A DNA stretch of 64,000 nt, taken from positions 1,517,786 through 1,581,785 of the forward strand of contig NZ_JAFIDJ010000001.1 in the NCBI RefSeq assembly GCF_017051705.1, read 5' to 3'. Source of the DNA: Algoriphagus lutimaris. GTDB taxonomy: Bacteria > Bacteroidota > Bacteroidia > Cytophagales > Cyclobacteriaceae. The notes under the pieces were generated by a model. It was given only the letters and a program-made list of their open reading frames with translations, did not search any database and was not told the origin of the DNA. The position numbers and the translations under genes were made by a program. Positions 8,431-17,252 of the stretch are shown piece after piece; the first letter of the stretch is position 1, and the number at the start of each line of letters is the position of its first letter.

Positions 8431-9218
8431 ATAAATCTCAAAACTCCAGAAAAACCAACCTATTCATCATATTAGGAGGCATCTTTTTGACGAATGCTAT
8501 ATTGGCTGAAATCATTGGAGTCAAGATTTTTTCAGGTGAAAAAACACTAGGTTTTCAACCAGTCAATTGGACCTTTTTCGGGGAATTTGTCCTTGACTTT
8601 AACCTGACAGCAGGAGCGATTATTTGGCCAGTGGTATTTATTACCACCGACATCATCAACGAATATTTTGGAAAGAAAGGAGTAAGAAAAATCAGTTTTT
8701 TAACCGCAGGACTGATAGGATATGCATTTTTGGTTATCATGGTCGTAACCAGATTAGTACCTGCAGACTTTTGGTTGATAGTAAATTCAGAAACACCAAC
8801 AGGAGAACCTTTTAATATAGATTATGCCTTTAATACCATATTCAGACAGGGAGGAGGAATTATCATAGGATCATTGACCGCATTTTTATTGGGTCAATTA
8901 ATTGATGTATATGTATTTCAAAAATTAAGGGCTATCACTGGTGAAAAAATGATTTGGCTTCGAGCAACAGGTTCCACGTTTGTTTCTCAGTTTATTGACT
9001 CATTTGTAGTACTTGGCATCGCATTTTATGTTTTTGGCAATTGGAGTTTAAGTCAAATCATTGCCGTCGGTATCATGAATTACATCTATAAATTTGTGGT
9101 TGCCTTGGTTTTGACTCCCCTACTCTATTTGGGACATAGTTTGATTGACAATTATTTGGGAAAAGAATTAGCTGAGGAAATGACAACTGAAGCAGCAAAA
9201 GACAAGTCATTTATCTAG
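8427..9218 (+). CDS. Queuosine precursor transporter (YhhQ/VUT family)
   Basis: This 263-residue integral membrane protein has about six hydrophobic segments. It carries the family's sequence features NAILAEIIGVKIF, the acidic/polar ITTDIINEYFGKKGVRK after the second segment, and SQFIDSFVVLGIAF near residue 190. YhhQ-type proteins take up queuine-pathway precursors such as preQ0/preQ1 for tRNA modification. Its ATG overlaps the rnz stop by four bases (ATGA). Pairing a tRNA-modification importer with a tRNA-processing nuclease fits a tRNA-maturation operon, which is an inference from context. Confidence 0.88.
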   Translation: MNKSQNSRKTNLFIILGGIFLTNAILAEIIGVKIFSGEKTLGFQPVNWTFFGEFVLDFNLTAGAIIWPVVFITTDIINEYFGKKGVRKISFLTAGLIGYAFLVIMVVTRLVPADFWLIVNSETPTGEPFNIDYAFNTIFRQGGGIIIGSLTAFLLGQLIDVYVFQKLRAITGEKMIWLRATGSTFVSQFIDSFVVLGIAFYVFGNWSLSQIIAVGIMNYIYKFVVALVLTPLLYLGHSLIDNYLGKELAEEMTTEAAKDKSFI

Positions 9219-9285
9219 AAACCAAATTTATTTTGCTCACAAGCTTGATACATTACTTGTATTTATAGAAACTTTTGAATAAAGC

Positions 9286-9316
9286 TTTGTTTTCAAAATA
9301 ATTTATTCTACTTTTG
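9286..9316 (+). promoter_or_regulatory. Bacteroidota promoter of the DEAD-box helicase gene
   Basis: TTTG (9286-9289) is followed after exactly 19 bp by TACTTTTG (9309-9316), a full match to the -33/-7 consensus. Transcription would start near 9321, leaving a leader of about 100 nt before the helicase ATG. Confidence 0.75.
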
Positions 9317-9397
9317 CACCGTCAATAAGACGAAGAACAATTTTTCTGAGCCGTGAAATCCTTACTGTCGCTTGTCTGGGATAATCACTAGGAGTAC

Positions 9398-9448
9398 ATG
9401 GCAAGAAAAGTAAGGAAACATCATGGAAAATACACTCAAGTTCTCTGA
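9398..9448 (+). CDS. Possible 16-codon upstream ORF overlapping the helicase start
   Basis: An ATG at 9398, three bases after an AGGAG, opens 16 basic-rich codons (MARKVRKHHGKYTQVL) and stops at TGA 9446-9448. It overlaps the helicase start at 9423 in another frame. It could be a leader peptide, or the AGGAG may be chance. Nothing else supports translation. Confidence 0.2.
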   Translation: MARKVRKHHGKYTQVL

Positions 9449-11171
9449 CTTGGGAATTTCTGACGAAATTCTTAAGTCCGTGGAAGAGATGGGCTATACC
9501 CAACCTTCCCAAATTCAATCACAAGCTATTCCTTTCGTACTAGAAGGTAGAGATGTCATCGGACAAGCTCAAACCGGTACTGGAAAGACTGCAGCTTTTG
9601 CTATCCCTATCATTGATTTAGTAGATTCGGATTTAAACCACCCACAAGCTATCATCCTTTGCCCTACTCGTGAACTTGCAGTTCAAGTAGAAGGTGAAAT
9701 CCAGAAGTTGGCTAAATTCCATAGAAGAATCAATTCTGTAGCTATTTATGGAGGGGAATCAATCGACAAACAAATCAGAACCCTTAGAAAAGGTGTTCAA
9801 ATTGTGGTAGGTACTCCAGGTAGAGTTCAAGATCACATCAACCGTGGTACTTTAAAATTGGATAACGCTGGAATCATCGTTTTGGATGAAGCTGATGAAA
9901 TGCTAGACATGGGCTTCAGAGATGATATTGAAGCAATTTTGCAAGAAATGCCTGAAGAAAGACAAACTGTCTTCTTCTCCGCAACCATGGCAAAGCCTAT
10001 TCTAGATTTAACTAGAAAATATCAAAACAACCCTGAAATCATCAAGGTTGCTAAAAAAGAATTGACTGTAGATCGTATCGAGCAAGTATTCTATGAAGTT
10101 AAACCTTCATTGAAACTAGAATTGATGGCTAGATTGATGACAGTAAATAACTATGCATTGAGCGTAGTATTCTGTAATACTAAAAGAATGACAGATGAGG
10201 CTACCGAATCTTTGGGTTCAAAAGGTATCCTTGCAGAAGCGCTTCACGGAGATTTGTCTCAAGCTCAAAGAGATAAAGTAATGAACAAATTCCGTAAAGG
10301 TCTATGTACAGTCCTAGTTGCAACTGATGTTGCGGCAAGAGGGATTGATGTTGACAATGTGGAAGCTGTTTTCAATTATGATTTGCCATTGGACGATGAG
10401 TCTTATGTACACCGTATCGGTAGAACAGGTCGTGCAGGAAAATCAGGTATTGCCATCAATTTTGTTACTGGAAGAAGAGATCTAGGAAAGATCAGAGATT
10501 TGGAGAGATTCACCAAAGCTACGATCAACAAGATGACTCCTCCATCCGTCGCGGAATTGATTGAATTAAAGAAAGCTCAATTTGTTAAAGACGTTCATAA
10601 AGTTTTAAGCAAAGAAGAGGATAATCAAATCTTCGAAGCTACTGTAGGTCAGCTATTGACCGAAGGATTATCTATCGAACAAATCGCTCTTGGCCTGATG
10701 AAACTTCAAATGGGAGATGTGGTGAAGGAAATGAGAGATCAAGACTTCAGCTTAAGCTCTTATGGAGACAGAAGAAGAGATGGAGGTCGTGAAGGCGGTC
10801 GTGAAGGCGGAAGAGAAAGATTCGGTCGTGGCGGAGAAAGAGGAGAAAGACGAGGTGGAGAAAGAGGAGAAAGAAGTGGAAGAAGAGAAGGTGGAAGAGA
10901 AGGAGGAAGAAGACCAGAAAGAGTTAGAGATGCTAACATGGCCAGATTGTTTATCAATCTTGGTAAAAGAGACAGAATCCGTCCAAATGATATCGTAGGA
11001 GCTATTGCCGGTGAAGCGGGCGTTCCAGGAAGATCAATTGGAGGAATCGATATATATGACAACTTCTCCTTTGTGGATGTACCTCAAAAAGATGCTGATC
11101 ACGTGATCAAAGTGATGAAGCATAATACCATCAAAGGTAAGAACGTCAATATGGAAATTTCAAAAGGGTAA
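9423..11171 (+). CDS. DEAD-box ATP-dependent RNA helicase with RG-rich linker and DbpA-type RNA-binding domain
   Basis: The 582-residue helicase has all core motifs: Q motif (TQPSQIQSQAIP), AQTGTGKT, PTRELAVQ, DEADEMLDMGF, SAT, VFCNTKR, ATDVAARGIDV and HRIGRTGRAG, in residues ~5-370. Residues ~445-500 are an Arg/Gly/Glu-rich linker made of RREGGREGG-like units. The last ~75 residues (ARLFINLGKRDRIRPNDIV onward) are a DbpA/CsdA-like RNA-recognition fold. CsdA/DeaD relatives unwind rRNA and mRNA structure in ribosome assembly, often under cold stress. The long leader fits cold regulation but does not prove it. An AAGGA six bases before ATG 9423 supports this start. Confidence 0.94.
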   Translation: MENTLKFSDLGISDEILKSVEEMGYTQPSQIQSQAIPFVLEGRDVIGQAQTGTGKTAAFAIPIIDLVDSDLNHPQAIILCPTRELAVQVEGEIQKLAKFHRRINSVAIYGGESIDKQIRTLRKGVQIVVGTPGRVQDHINRGTLKLDNAGIIVLDEADEMLDMGFRDDIEAILQEMPEERQTVFFSATMAKPILDLTRKYQNNPEIIKVAKKELTVDRIEQVFYEVKPSLKLELMARLMTVNNYALSVVFCNTKRMTDEATESLGSKGILAEALHGDLSQAQRDKVMNKFRKGLCTVLVATDVAARGIDVDNVEAVFNYDLPLDDESYVHRIGRTGRAGKSGIAINFVTGRRDLGKIRDLERFTKATINKMTPPSVAELIELKKAQFVKDVHKVLSKEEDNQIFEATVGQLLTEGLSIEQIALGLMKLQMGDVVKEMRDQDFSLSSYGDRRRDGGREGGREGGRERFGRGGERGERRGGERGERSGRREGGREGGRRPERVRDANMARLFINLGKRDRIRPNDIVGAIAGEAGVPGRSIGGIDIYDNFSFVDVPQKDADHVIKVMKHNTIKGKNVNMEISKG

Positions 11172-11195
11172 ATTGGTTATAAGGTTATTTGGTTT

Positions 11196-11231
11196 AAAGC
11201 ACATTTCTTGTTAGAAATGTGCTTTTTTTTT
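11196..11231 (+). terminator. Terminator after the DEAD-box helicase
   Basis: A perfect 12-bp stem, AAAGCACATTTC (11196-11207) with GAAATGTGCTTT (11214-11225), six-base loop, and a run of nine T. It lies 25 bp after the helicase stop. Confidence 0.9.
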
Positions 11232-11244
11232 ATCCTAAACCCAA

Positions 11245-11281
11245 AATAAAAAGTGTTCAAGCCATTTAAACTTGAACACTT
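11245..11281 (-). terminator. Terminator after the permease gene
   Basis: An 11-bp perfect stem, AAGTGTTCAAG (11251-11261) with CTTGAACACTT (11271-11281), followed on the minus strand by TTTTTATTTT. It sits 40 bp past the permease stop, back to back with the helicase terminator. Confidence 0.82.
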
Positions 11282-11320
11282 CAAAGAGCCTATTTTTCTA
11301 CAAAACAACCAAATCAATCC

Positions 11321-13927
11321 CTACTCAGACTTTAGAATCATTGAAGGGTTTGCTTTGATCACTTTCAAAATTTGCGAAGCAACAGTAGTAATGATCACTC
11401 CTAATAATATAAATAAGGCAAAACCTAGAGGGATAATCCCTACCCCAGAATGGAAAGCAAAAAAGCTATCAAGGAAAGACGAAATGAAGATCACAGAGAA
11501 AACACTTCCAATTACCGCTGCTATCCCCCATATTAACAAATACCGCTTTACCAATTTCTTAGAAAGGTCCTCAACATTTGCCCCAAAGACCTTTCGGATG
11601 CAATAATCTTTGATACGGGCAGTCATATTCAAGGACACCAAACCGAAAAGACCCAATAGCGCTAGAGTTACAGATAGTGTGGCTGAAAACGAAATTAACT
11701 TCGCAATCCCATTCACATCAGCAATTTCTCGCTCAAATACTTCGGTCTGCAACTTCCCTTCAAATAGGCCTAGCGGCACAATTTCATGCCAAATTTCCTT
11801 AACCGATTGCATAGAAGCTTCCGCAGAACCGGGATTCATTTTCAATGTCAAGTAATTAAATACTGAATCAGGGGAAGAACGAATCGCCATCGGTGCAATT
11901 TCATTTTTGAAAAATGTCGTGTGAAAATCCTCGACCACCCCGATGACATGATAATTAGCGCTATCAATGGTAACCGTTTGATCAAGCGGAAATTCCAACC
12001 CAAGCTGGTCCAGAAAAGTTTGATTCACCAATAACGACTCCTGAGTATCTGAAATCAGATTGGGATTAAACATTCGCCCCTGCTTCAATTCCAAATCCAG
12101 TAATTCAGGATAATTGGACTCCGCATCCAAGAAGTTGACATTATACTTCTCATCTCCTATTTCCACTTCCTCCTCTCTAATCCAATTTCCTACGTAATCC
12201 TGGCTTCCACTTACTTCCACCACAGATGAGAGCGCTGAAAGCTTGTTCTTCAGAGGCACATAATCCTTGGATTCCGGCACATTGATAATAATCTTATCCG
12301 CAGAATTGTACCCCCAATCCCTGTTGGCATTGATATAATTAGTTTGCACAAAGGCAATAGCTGCTACCATACTGATAATAGCCAGCGTAAATTGGAAAGT
12401 TAAAAGCACACTGGTGAATACACTTTTGCTTCCAATTTTTTGATTGCCTTTTAAAATACCGATCGGTTTAAATGAGGATAGATAGGTAGCTGGATACAAA
12501 CCTGTAATTAAAGTGATCGCTAACAACATGGACCCCAAAAATATCCAGATGTTTTTGTCCCGAAATAAATCGATTTGGAGGTTTTTGGAGGCGATCTCAT
12601 TGAATCCTGGGAGAAAAATAAACCCAGCCAAAAGACATCCCAGAAAAATAGCGAAAAAGCAAATCAAGAGGTTTTCGCTGAGAAACTGGAAAACCAATTG
12701 ACTTCTTTTGCTTCCAATTACCTTTCGAACCCCAATCTCTTTTAGTCTTCTGGATGCCATTAATATAGATAAATTGATATAATTGAATACCGCCAGCAGA
12801 AGTATGAAAAGTCCAATGGTACCCAAAAGAATCTGAGGACCAATACCCAAAAAATCCCTGACCCCTCTTTCAATTTTGCCCACATTATAAATAATATCCG
12901 GGTAAGCAATCAACCCCATGTCGACATAAGGTTTTTCAGGATTCACTTGATTTTGAATTTGGGTGAAACGCTCCAACTCAGACTCAATTCGAGGAATATC
13001 TGCTCCTTTTTCTACCTGGATAAATGTCCACAATTCTTTGCTCCATGCATCTTTCAAAGGAATATCTGTGATGGTATGAGGATGAGATTCAAAATTAACA
13101 ATGAGGTCAAAAGTAAACATGTCCATGTCTTTCAAATCCTCCAAAACACCTCCAACTTTAAAGAGTTTTTCCTCTCCATTGATCACTAAAGACAGTTCCT
13201 GACCAAGAGGGTGCATATCACCAAATAGCTTCTCAGATAGTTGGTGAGTTAAAATAACCTGATCAGGTTCCTTCAAAGCACCAGGATATCCGAACTCCAT
13301 TCGGTATTTAAACATTTCCATAAAGGAAGGATCCGCGTAAATGGACCGCTGAAAAAAGCTCTCATTATCTTGAATCAATAATGGAAACTCATACAATACC
13401 TTAGTTTGATTTTTCACTTGGTTTAGTGTATTCGGAATCAATTCGGAGACTGGTTCAGCGACAGTTCCATAAGTCACCAGTCCTTCAGCTTCTTCTGAAG
13501 TATATACCAATTGATAGATTTCATCTTTGTTGGGTTGATTCAATCCCTTAAACCAGATATTTGCAATAAACAAGTAAGCTACTATACAGCAACCCACTGC
13601 ACAGGACAATCCAAAAACAGAAATAAAGGTGGTGCCTTTTTGCTTGAGTATATTTCTCCAACCGATTTTAAAATAACTTCTAATCATCACCGTATTATTA
13701 GTTTTTAAATACATGAATTTGCTGAACCCGATATTGCTCCATTTGAAAAAACTAAACACATGGAAAATGAATCTAAAGCGAGCGAAAGCCAGTCCTTTTT
13801 CTTCTAAATCAAGGTAAAATATCTCATAGGCATCTCCTTGGATCTGCTCAAGTCGATCTGGTAAGCAATAAAACTCCAAAAATCGATCTGCTAGTCTAGG
13901 CGGATAATGGTTGCGTTTCTTATCCAT
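11321..13927 (-). CDS. ABC-type permease of the MacB/FtsX (ADOP-like) family
   Basis: The 868-residue protein begins with a soluble prefix (residues ~1-70, with YPPRLADRFLEFYCLPDRLEQIQGD split over the start) seen in permeases paired with PadR regulators. Two FtsX/MacB units follow: a TM at ~90-112, a periplasmic MacB-PCD-like domain (~115-360) and three TM helices around 370-480. Then a second TM at ~505-530, a second periplasmic domain (~545-715) and three TM helices near 740-860. No ATPase gene is adjacent; the ABC ATPase at 44998 is unlinked. The substrate is unknown. Its ATG overlaps the PadR gene by eight bases. The product may be an efflux or stress-response permease, by family only. 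Confidence 0.88.
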   Translation of the reverse strand: MDKKRNHYPPRLADRFLEFYCLPDRLEQIQGDAYEIFYLDLEEKGLAFARFRFIFHVFSFFKWSNIGFSKFMYLKTNNTVMIRSYFKIGWRNILKQKGTTFISVFGLSCAVGCCIVAYLFIANIWFKGLNQPNKDEIYQLVYTSEEAEGLVTYGTVAEPVSELIPNTLNQVKNQTKVLYEFPLLIQDNESFFQRSIYADPSFMEMFKYRMEFGYPGALKEPDQVILTHQLSEKLFGDMHPLGQELSLVINGEEKLFKVGGVLEDLKDMDMFTFDLIVNFESHPHTITDIPLKDAWSKELWTFIQVEKGADIPRIESELERFTQIQNQVNPEKPYVDMGLIAYPDIIYNVGKIERGVRDFLGIGPQILLGTIGLFILLLAVFNYINLSILMASRRLKEIGVRKVIGSKRSQLVFQFLSENLLICFFAIFLGCLLAGFIFLPGFNEIASKNLQIDLFRDKNIWIFLGSMLLAITLITGLYPATYLSSFKPIGILKGNQKIGSKSVFTSVLLTFQFTLAIISMVAAIAFVQTNYINANRDWGYNSADKIIINVPESKDYVPLKNKLSALSSVVEVSGSQDYVGNWIREEEVEIGDEKYNVNFLDAESNYPELLDLELKQGRMFNPNLISDTQESLLVNQTFLDQLGLEFPLDQTVTIDSANYHVIGVVEDFHTTFFKNEIAPMAIRSSPDSVFNYLTLKMNPGSAEASMQSVKEIWHEIVPLGLFEGKLQTEVFEREIADVNGIAKLISFSATLSVTLALLGLFGLVSLNMTARIKDYCIRKVFGANVEDLSKKLVKRYLLIWGIAAVIGSVFSVIFISSFLDSFFAFHSGVGIIPLGFALFILLGVIITTVASQILKVIKANPSMILKSE

Positions 13928-14258
13928 TGGTAAAATCTAATGCTAATGGTGGCAACTGATCATAAAGTCTGTTTCTCATCATCTTCACTTCATTAATGGC
14001 AGTTCTACCGCTTGCCGAGAGGCTAAACAAACGTTTCCTTCTCCCTCCCCTTTCCTCGGTAGCTCCTCCCATATGAGATCTGACAAACCCCTTTTCTTCT
14101 AATCGGTTAAGGACAGTATGAATCGCACTTATATTGACTTTTCTCCCAGTTTGACTTTTGATTTCCTCAGCTACCGAAACTCCATAAGCCTCCTGATCCA
14201 AAATCCCAACAATCAATAAAACCAGCTCCTCTAATTCCCCTAAATGATATCCTTTCAT
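13920..14258 (-). CDS. PadR-family transcriptional regulator
   Basis: A 112-residue winged-helix repressor-type protein. It begins MKGYHLGELEELVLLIVGIL and continues with the recognition region EIKSQTGRKVNISAIHTVLNRLEEKGFV, then a winged turn with RKRLFSLSASGRTAI, all typical of PadR. It is cotranscribed with and overlaps the permease gene, the usual arrangement for PadR-controlled ADOP-type permeases. A large inverted repeat lies 15 bp upstream of its start (14273-14316) and probably serves as its operator. The ligand is unknown. Confidence 0.9.
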   Translation of the reverse strand: MKGYHLGELEELVLLIVGILDQEAYGVSVAEEIKSQTGRKVNISAIHTVLNRLEEKGFVRSHMGGATEERGGRRKRLFSLSASGRTAINEVKMMRNRLYDQLPPLALDFTNG

Positions 14259-14272
14259 ATCAAGATTATTAT

Positions 14273-14316
14273 ATTTACAAATATGAATCTAATTTATTTC
14301 ATTCACATTTGTAAAT
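14273..14316. promoter_or_regulatory. Large inverted-repeat operator upstream of padR-permease
   Basis: Arms 14273-14288 (ATTTACAAAT, AT, GAAT) and 14301-14316 (ATTC, AC, ATTTGTAAAT) are reverse complements except for one pair, giving 15 of 16 matches around a 12-bp AT-rich centre. The 10-bp outer blocks are perfect. It is placed to control the PadR gene start at 14258. Binding by this PadR protein is inferred. Confidence 0.6.
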
Positions 14317-14458
14317 TATATTTGAAAATATTTTTCAATTAAAAAATCAATTTGCCGATTTCCCAAAATCACAGGAACCTTATAAACTAATTCAGCATCC
14401 GATTAACTTTGATTCAATAGGTGCTTTCTCAAAAAATAAATTTTAATTTTAACTCCTC

Positions 14459-15163
14459 ATGCAGCTCTTTTTTCAACAAGGTATTCTACCACCTACCATT
14501 AATCTGGAAACGGATGAATCCAAGCATCTGACCAGGGTACTTCGAAAATCTGAAGGAGATATCATTCATGTCACAGATGGGGAAGGTAATTTGTATGAAT
14601 GCAAGCTTATAGATGCCAATCCCAAAAAGTCCATACTTCAGGTGATCTCAAGAGAGCAGATTCCAGGTGATGACTTTTATATTCATCTTGCAATTGCCCC
14701 GACTAAAAGTCCTGATCGAATGGAGTGGATGATTGAAAAGATTACAGAAATCGGTTTTCATGAAATGACTTTGCTTTCGACCATGAATTCCGAAAGGAGC
14801 TTTCTAAAGACAGAAAGACTACATAAAAAGATGATTTCGGCATGTAAACAAAGTTTAAAGTATCATACGCCAAAAATTAATCAAACCATTGATTTAAAAA
14901 AATTTATAACCAATCCTGAATTTGATGATTTTCAAAAATTCATCGCATATGTAGATGAAAATCATCATCATCATTTGATGGACTTGGCAAAACCAAAAGG
15001 TAATTATCTAATTCTGATTGGGCCAGAAGGAGACTTTGATCCAAAGGAAATAGAAAATGCATTTTCACATGGCTTTAAACCAGTATCCTTGGGAAAAAGT
15101 AGATTAAGAACTGAAACCGCTGGTTTGGCAGCTATCCAGATGTTCCAAGTACTAAATCGTTAA
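14459..15163 (+). CDS. rsmE: 16S rRNA (uracil-1498-N3)-methyltransferase
   Basis: The 234-residue protein has an N-terminal PUA-like RNA-binding domain (residues ~1-70, with DESKHLTRVLRKSEGD) and a C-terminal SPOUT knot. Knot features include APTKSPDRMEWMIEKITEIGF, ILIGPEGDFDPKEI and the SAM-binding SLGKSRLRTETAGLAAI. RsmE methylates U1498 of 16S rRNA in the decoding region. It is divergent from the padR operon and 88 bp before the MerR gene. Confidence 0.95.
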   Translation: MQLFFQQGILPPTINLETDESKHLTRVLRKSEGDIIHVTDGEGNLYECKLIDANPKKSILQVISREQIPGDDFYIHLAIAPTKSPDRMEWMIEKITEIGFHEMTLLSTMNSERSFLKTERLHKKMISACKQSLKYHTPKINQTIDLKKFITNPEFDDFQKFIAYVDENHHHHLMDLAKPKGNYLILIGPEGDFDPKEIENAFSHGFKPVSLGKSRLRTETAGLAAIQMFQVLNR

Positions 15164-15251
15164 TTTTTTCGTTATTTTTTTTGAAACCTTAAAGCAATAC
15201 TTAAGCATTGTTTCGCATTTTGATTAATTTAGTGCTAAATAAATTTTTACT

Positions 15252-15605
15252 GTGCCGTACAAAGAGCGAGAAATAGAAAAGAAGTATTATTCCATAGGTG
15301 AGGTAGCCCAAATGTTTAAGGTGGCCCCTTCACTCATTCGCTACTGGGAAGGTGAATTTGATATCATTCATCCTAAAAAGGATAAAAAGGGAAACCGCCG
15401 ATATGTCAAAGATGATATCGAGAAAATACGATACATCTATCATCTGGTCAAGGAAAAAGGCTATACCCTGCAAGGCGCTCAAGAAGTTATAAAATCTGGA
15501 AAAGAGCAAGGATTTGATAAAGTTGCTGCTGTTCAAAAGCTTCAACAAATCAAAGATTTTTTAATTAATATCAGGGAAGAATTCAATGCAAAAACCGACA
15601 GATGA
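15252..15605 (+). CDS. MerR-family transcriptional regulator
   Basis: A 117-residue protein whose residues ~12-80 are a MerR winged helix: YYSIGEVAQMFKVAPSLIRYW, then GNRRYVKDDIEKIRYIYHLV. It is followed by a short coiled coil without an obvious metal- or ligand-binding region. The start is GTG at 15252 (PYKEREIEKKYY next); no in-frame ATG gives the conserved N-terminus. The effector is unknown. Its last 20 bases overlap the start of dprA, so the two are translated together. Confidence 0.9.
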   Translation: MPYKEREIEKKYYSIGEVAQMFKVAPSLIRYWEGEFDIIHPKKDKKGNRRYVKDDIEKIRYIYHLVKEKGYTLQGAQEVIKSGKEQGFDKVAAVQKLQQIKDFLINIREEFNAKTDR

Positions 15606-16704
15606 AGAGCTACGGTATTTTATAGCACTTTGGTCAGCTCCTAAAATAGGGCCTGGAATTATTAAAGCAATTATCGCCTATTCAAGCTCTGCACAACGAT
15701 TTTTTGAAATACCAAGAGGTAAAGCTGCCAAAACACCTAGAGTTGGTGAAAAACTTTTGGAGATCAGGAATCAGAAGGATTCACTACTTCAGAAGGCAGA
15801 TGAATTAATTAACCAATGTCAGCAAAATGGTTATCAGATTCACACTATGCTTCACTCCTCCTTTCCCCAAAGACTTAAACTTCATGAAGACTGTCCAGCC
15901 CTTATCTTCACTCGAGGAAACCTGGATTTCAACCCAGAAAGAACAGTTGGTATCGTAGGGACAAGAAGTGCCACCACCTATGGCAAAACAGCCACACGAA
16001 AAATCGTAGAAGACTTGGCCATATATCAACCAACCATCATTTCGGGTTTGGCCTACGGAATAGATATAGAAGCGCATCGAGCGGCACTTCAGGCAAACCT
16101 TCCTACCATTGCCATTATGGGCTCGCCAATCAGTCAAATTTATCCATCTGTTCACAAAAAAACAGCGGAAGCAATACAAGACCAGGGAGGGTTAGTGAGT
16201 GAATATGCTCCAGGCACCTCCATGGGGCCTGGGAATTTTCCTGCCAGAAACCGGATCATTGCAGGACTCTCTGACGCCTTGATCGTGGTGGAGGCAGCAG
16301 AGAGAGGAGGAGCTTTGATAACGGCCGAAATTGCATTCTCCTATGACAAAGAAGTATTTGCCGTGCCTGGTAACTTACAATCTCCTTATAGTGAAGGTTG
16401 TAATCAATTGATTAAGAAAATGAAGGCCAGTATCTATACAGGTCCCAATGATATTGCAGAAGCTTTATTTTGGTCCAAACCAGGTGAGGAAACTTCAAAA
16501 AAAGTAGCCCTTAGTTTTTCTGAAAGGGATCAGGAAGAGGTCAGGATTTTGAATTTATTAAAAGACCAAGGTGAATCAGAAATCGATTTGATCAGCCTAA
16601 AAACTGAAATTCCTCTGGGGATGCTGTCCTCCAAGTTACTCGCTTTAGAGTTTGAAGGAATTGTCAAATCTCTACCGGGAAAGAAATATAAACTCCTCGG
16701 CTAG
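15586..16704 (+). CDS. dprA: DNA-processing protein DprA
   Basis: The 372-residue protein has an N-terminal helix-hairpin-like region (residues ~1-75) and a Rossmann-like DprA core with GIVGTRSATTYG, ISGLAYGIDIEAHRAAL, NFPARNRIIAGLSDALIVVEA, GGALITAEIA and VFAVPGN. A C-terminal winged-helix domain (~310-370) completes it. DprA protects incoming single-stranded DNA and loads RecA during natural transformation. The ATG at 15586 lies inside the MerR gene. The gene ends in a four-base convergent overlap with the PepSY gene. Confidence 0.95.
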   Translation: MQKPTDEELRYFIALWSAPKIGPGIIKAIIAYSSSAQRFFEIPRGKAAKTPRVGEKLLEIRNQKDSLLQKADELINQCQQNGYQIHTMLHSSFPQRLKLHEDCPALIFTRGNLDFNPERTVGIVGTRSATTYGKTATRKIVEDLAIYQPTIISGLAYGIDIEAHRAALQANLPTIAIMGSPISQIYPSVHKKTAEAIQDQGGLVSEYAPGTSMGPGNFPARNRIIAGLSDALIVVEAAERGGALITAEIAFSYDKEVFAVPGNLQSPYSEGCNQLIKKMKASIYTGPNDIAEALFWSKPGEETSKKVALSFSERDQEEVRILNLLKDQGESEIDLISLKTEIPLGMLSSKLLALEFEGIVKSLPGKKYKLLG

Positions 16705-17252
16705 GAATTCTTAATCTTGCGTATTCGCTTCGGGAAATACCAAAGATAAAACCCACTCAAGCTCATAAAAATCAATCCCAAAGAAGTCAAGGTAGAGTAT
16801 GTAAGTTTTGCACCCTCCTCCCCTGTCCAATAATAATCCAGAATACTCCCATCATGTACTTTTTCTATCCAATCAGAATGTCTAGTGTCTACTGACAGCA
16901 CTGCTCCGGAATAACCATCCACCTGCACTTCTGAAAAATGGGTTTTAAAGGTCACTTTGGCAATGCCCTTATCCGGTCGGATATCAATTCGATCTATCTC
17001 ATTAGATTCACCCAAACTATCCATGACCGTTTGTGCCACTGCAATCATTTTTGAAGGTGAAATCCAAATTTCTTTTTGTTCGGATTGGGATTTAGTAGTA
17101 GGTGGTAATAACTCTACTTTCTTCTTCCAAGCTAATAGGATTGAAGTGATGCCAATGATAAAAAAGAAAATAATCAAAGGTATACCTAACCATCGGTGAA
17201 GAACCCGATAGCGCCTTAGAGCTTTAACTTTTGACTTTATTTTATTGGACAT
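16701..17252 (-). CDS. PepSY-associated membrane protein
   Basis: This 183-residue protein has a basic N-terminus, a membrane segment (residues ~21-42) preceded by YRVLHRWLGIPL, a periplasmic PepSY-like domain (~60-125, with QVDGYSGAVLSVDTRHSDWIEKVHDGSIL) and a second membrane segment (~152-170). The histidines in RVLHRW and EKVHDGS are typical of PepSY-TM proteins, which in some cases act in iron or flavin-dependent electron transfer. Its precise role here is unknown. The ATG follows the HMG-CoA lyase-like gene with no spacer, so the two form an operon. Confidence 0.82.
   Translation of the reverse strand: MSNKIKSKVKALRRYRVLHRWLGIPLIIFFFIIGITSILLAWKKKVELLPPTTKSQSEQKEIWISPSKMIAVAQTVMDSLGESNEIDRIDIRPDKGIAKVTFKTHFSEVQVDGYSGAVLSVDTRHSDWIEKVHDGSILDYYWTGEEGAKLTYSTLTSLGLIFMSLSGFYLWYFPKRIRKIKNS

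Noticed and set aside
10760-11062. Minus- and plus-strand open frames full of Pro/Ser or Glu/Val
   Set aside because: They are shadows of the Arg/Gly-rich repeat in the helicase, not coding.
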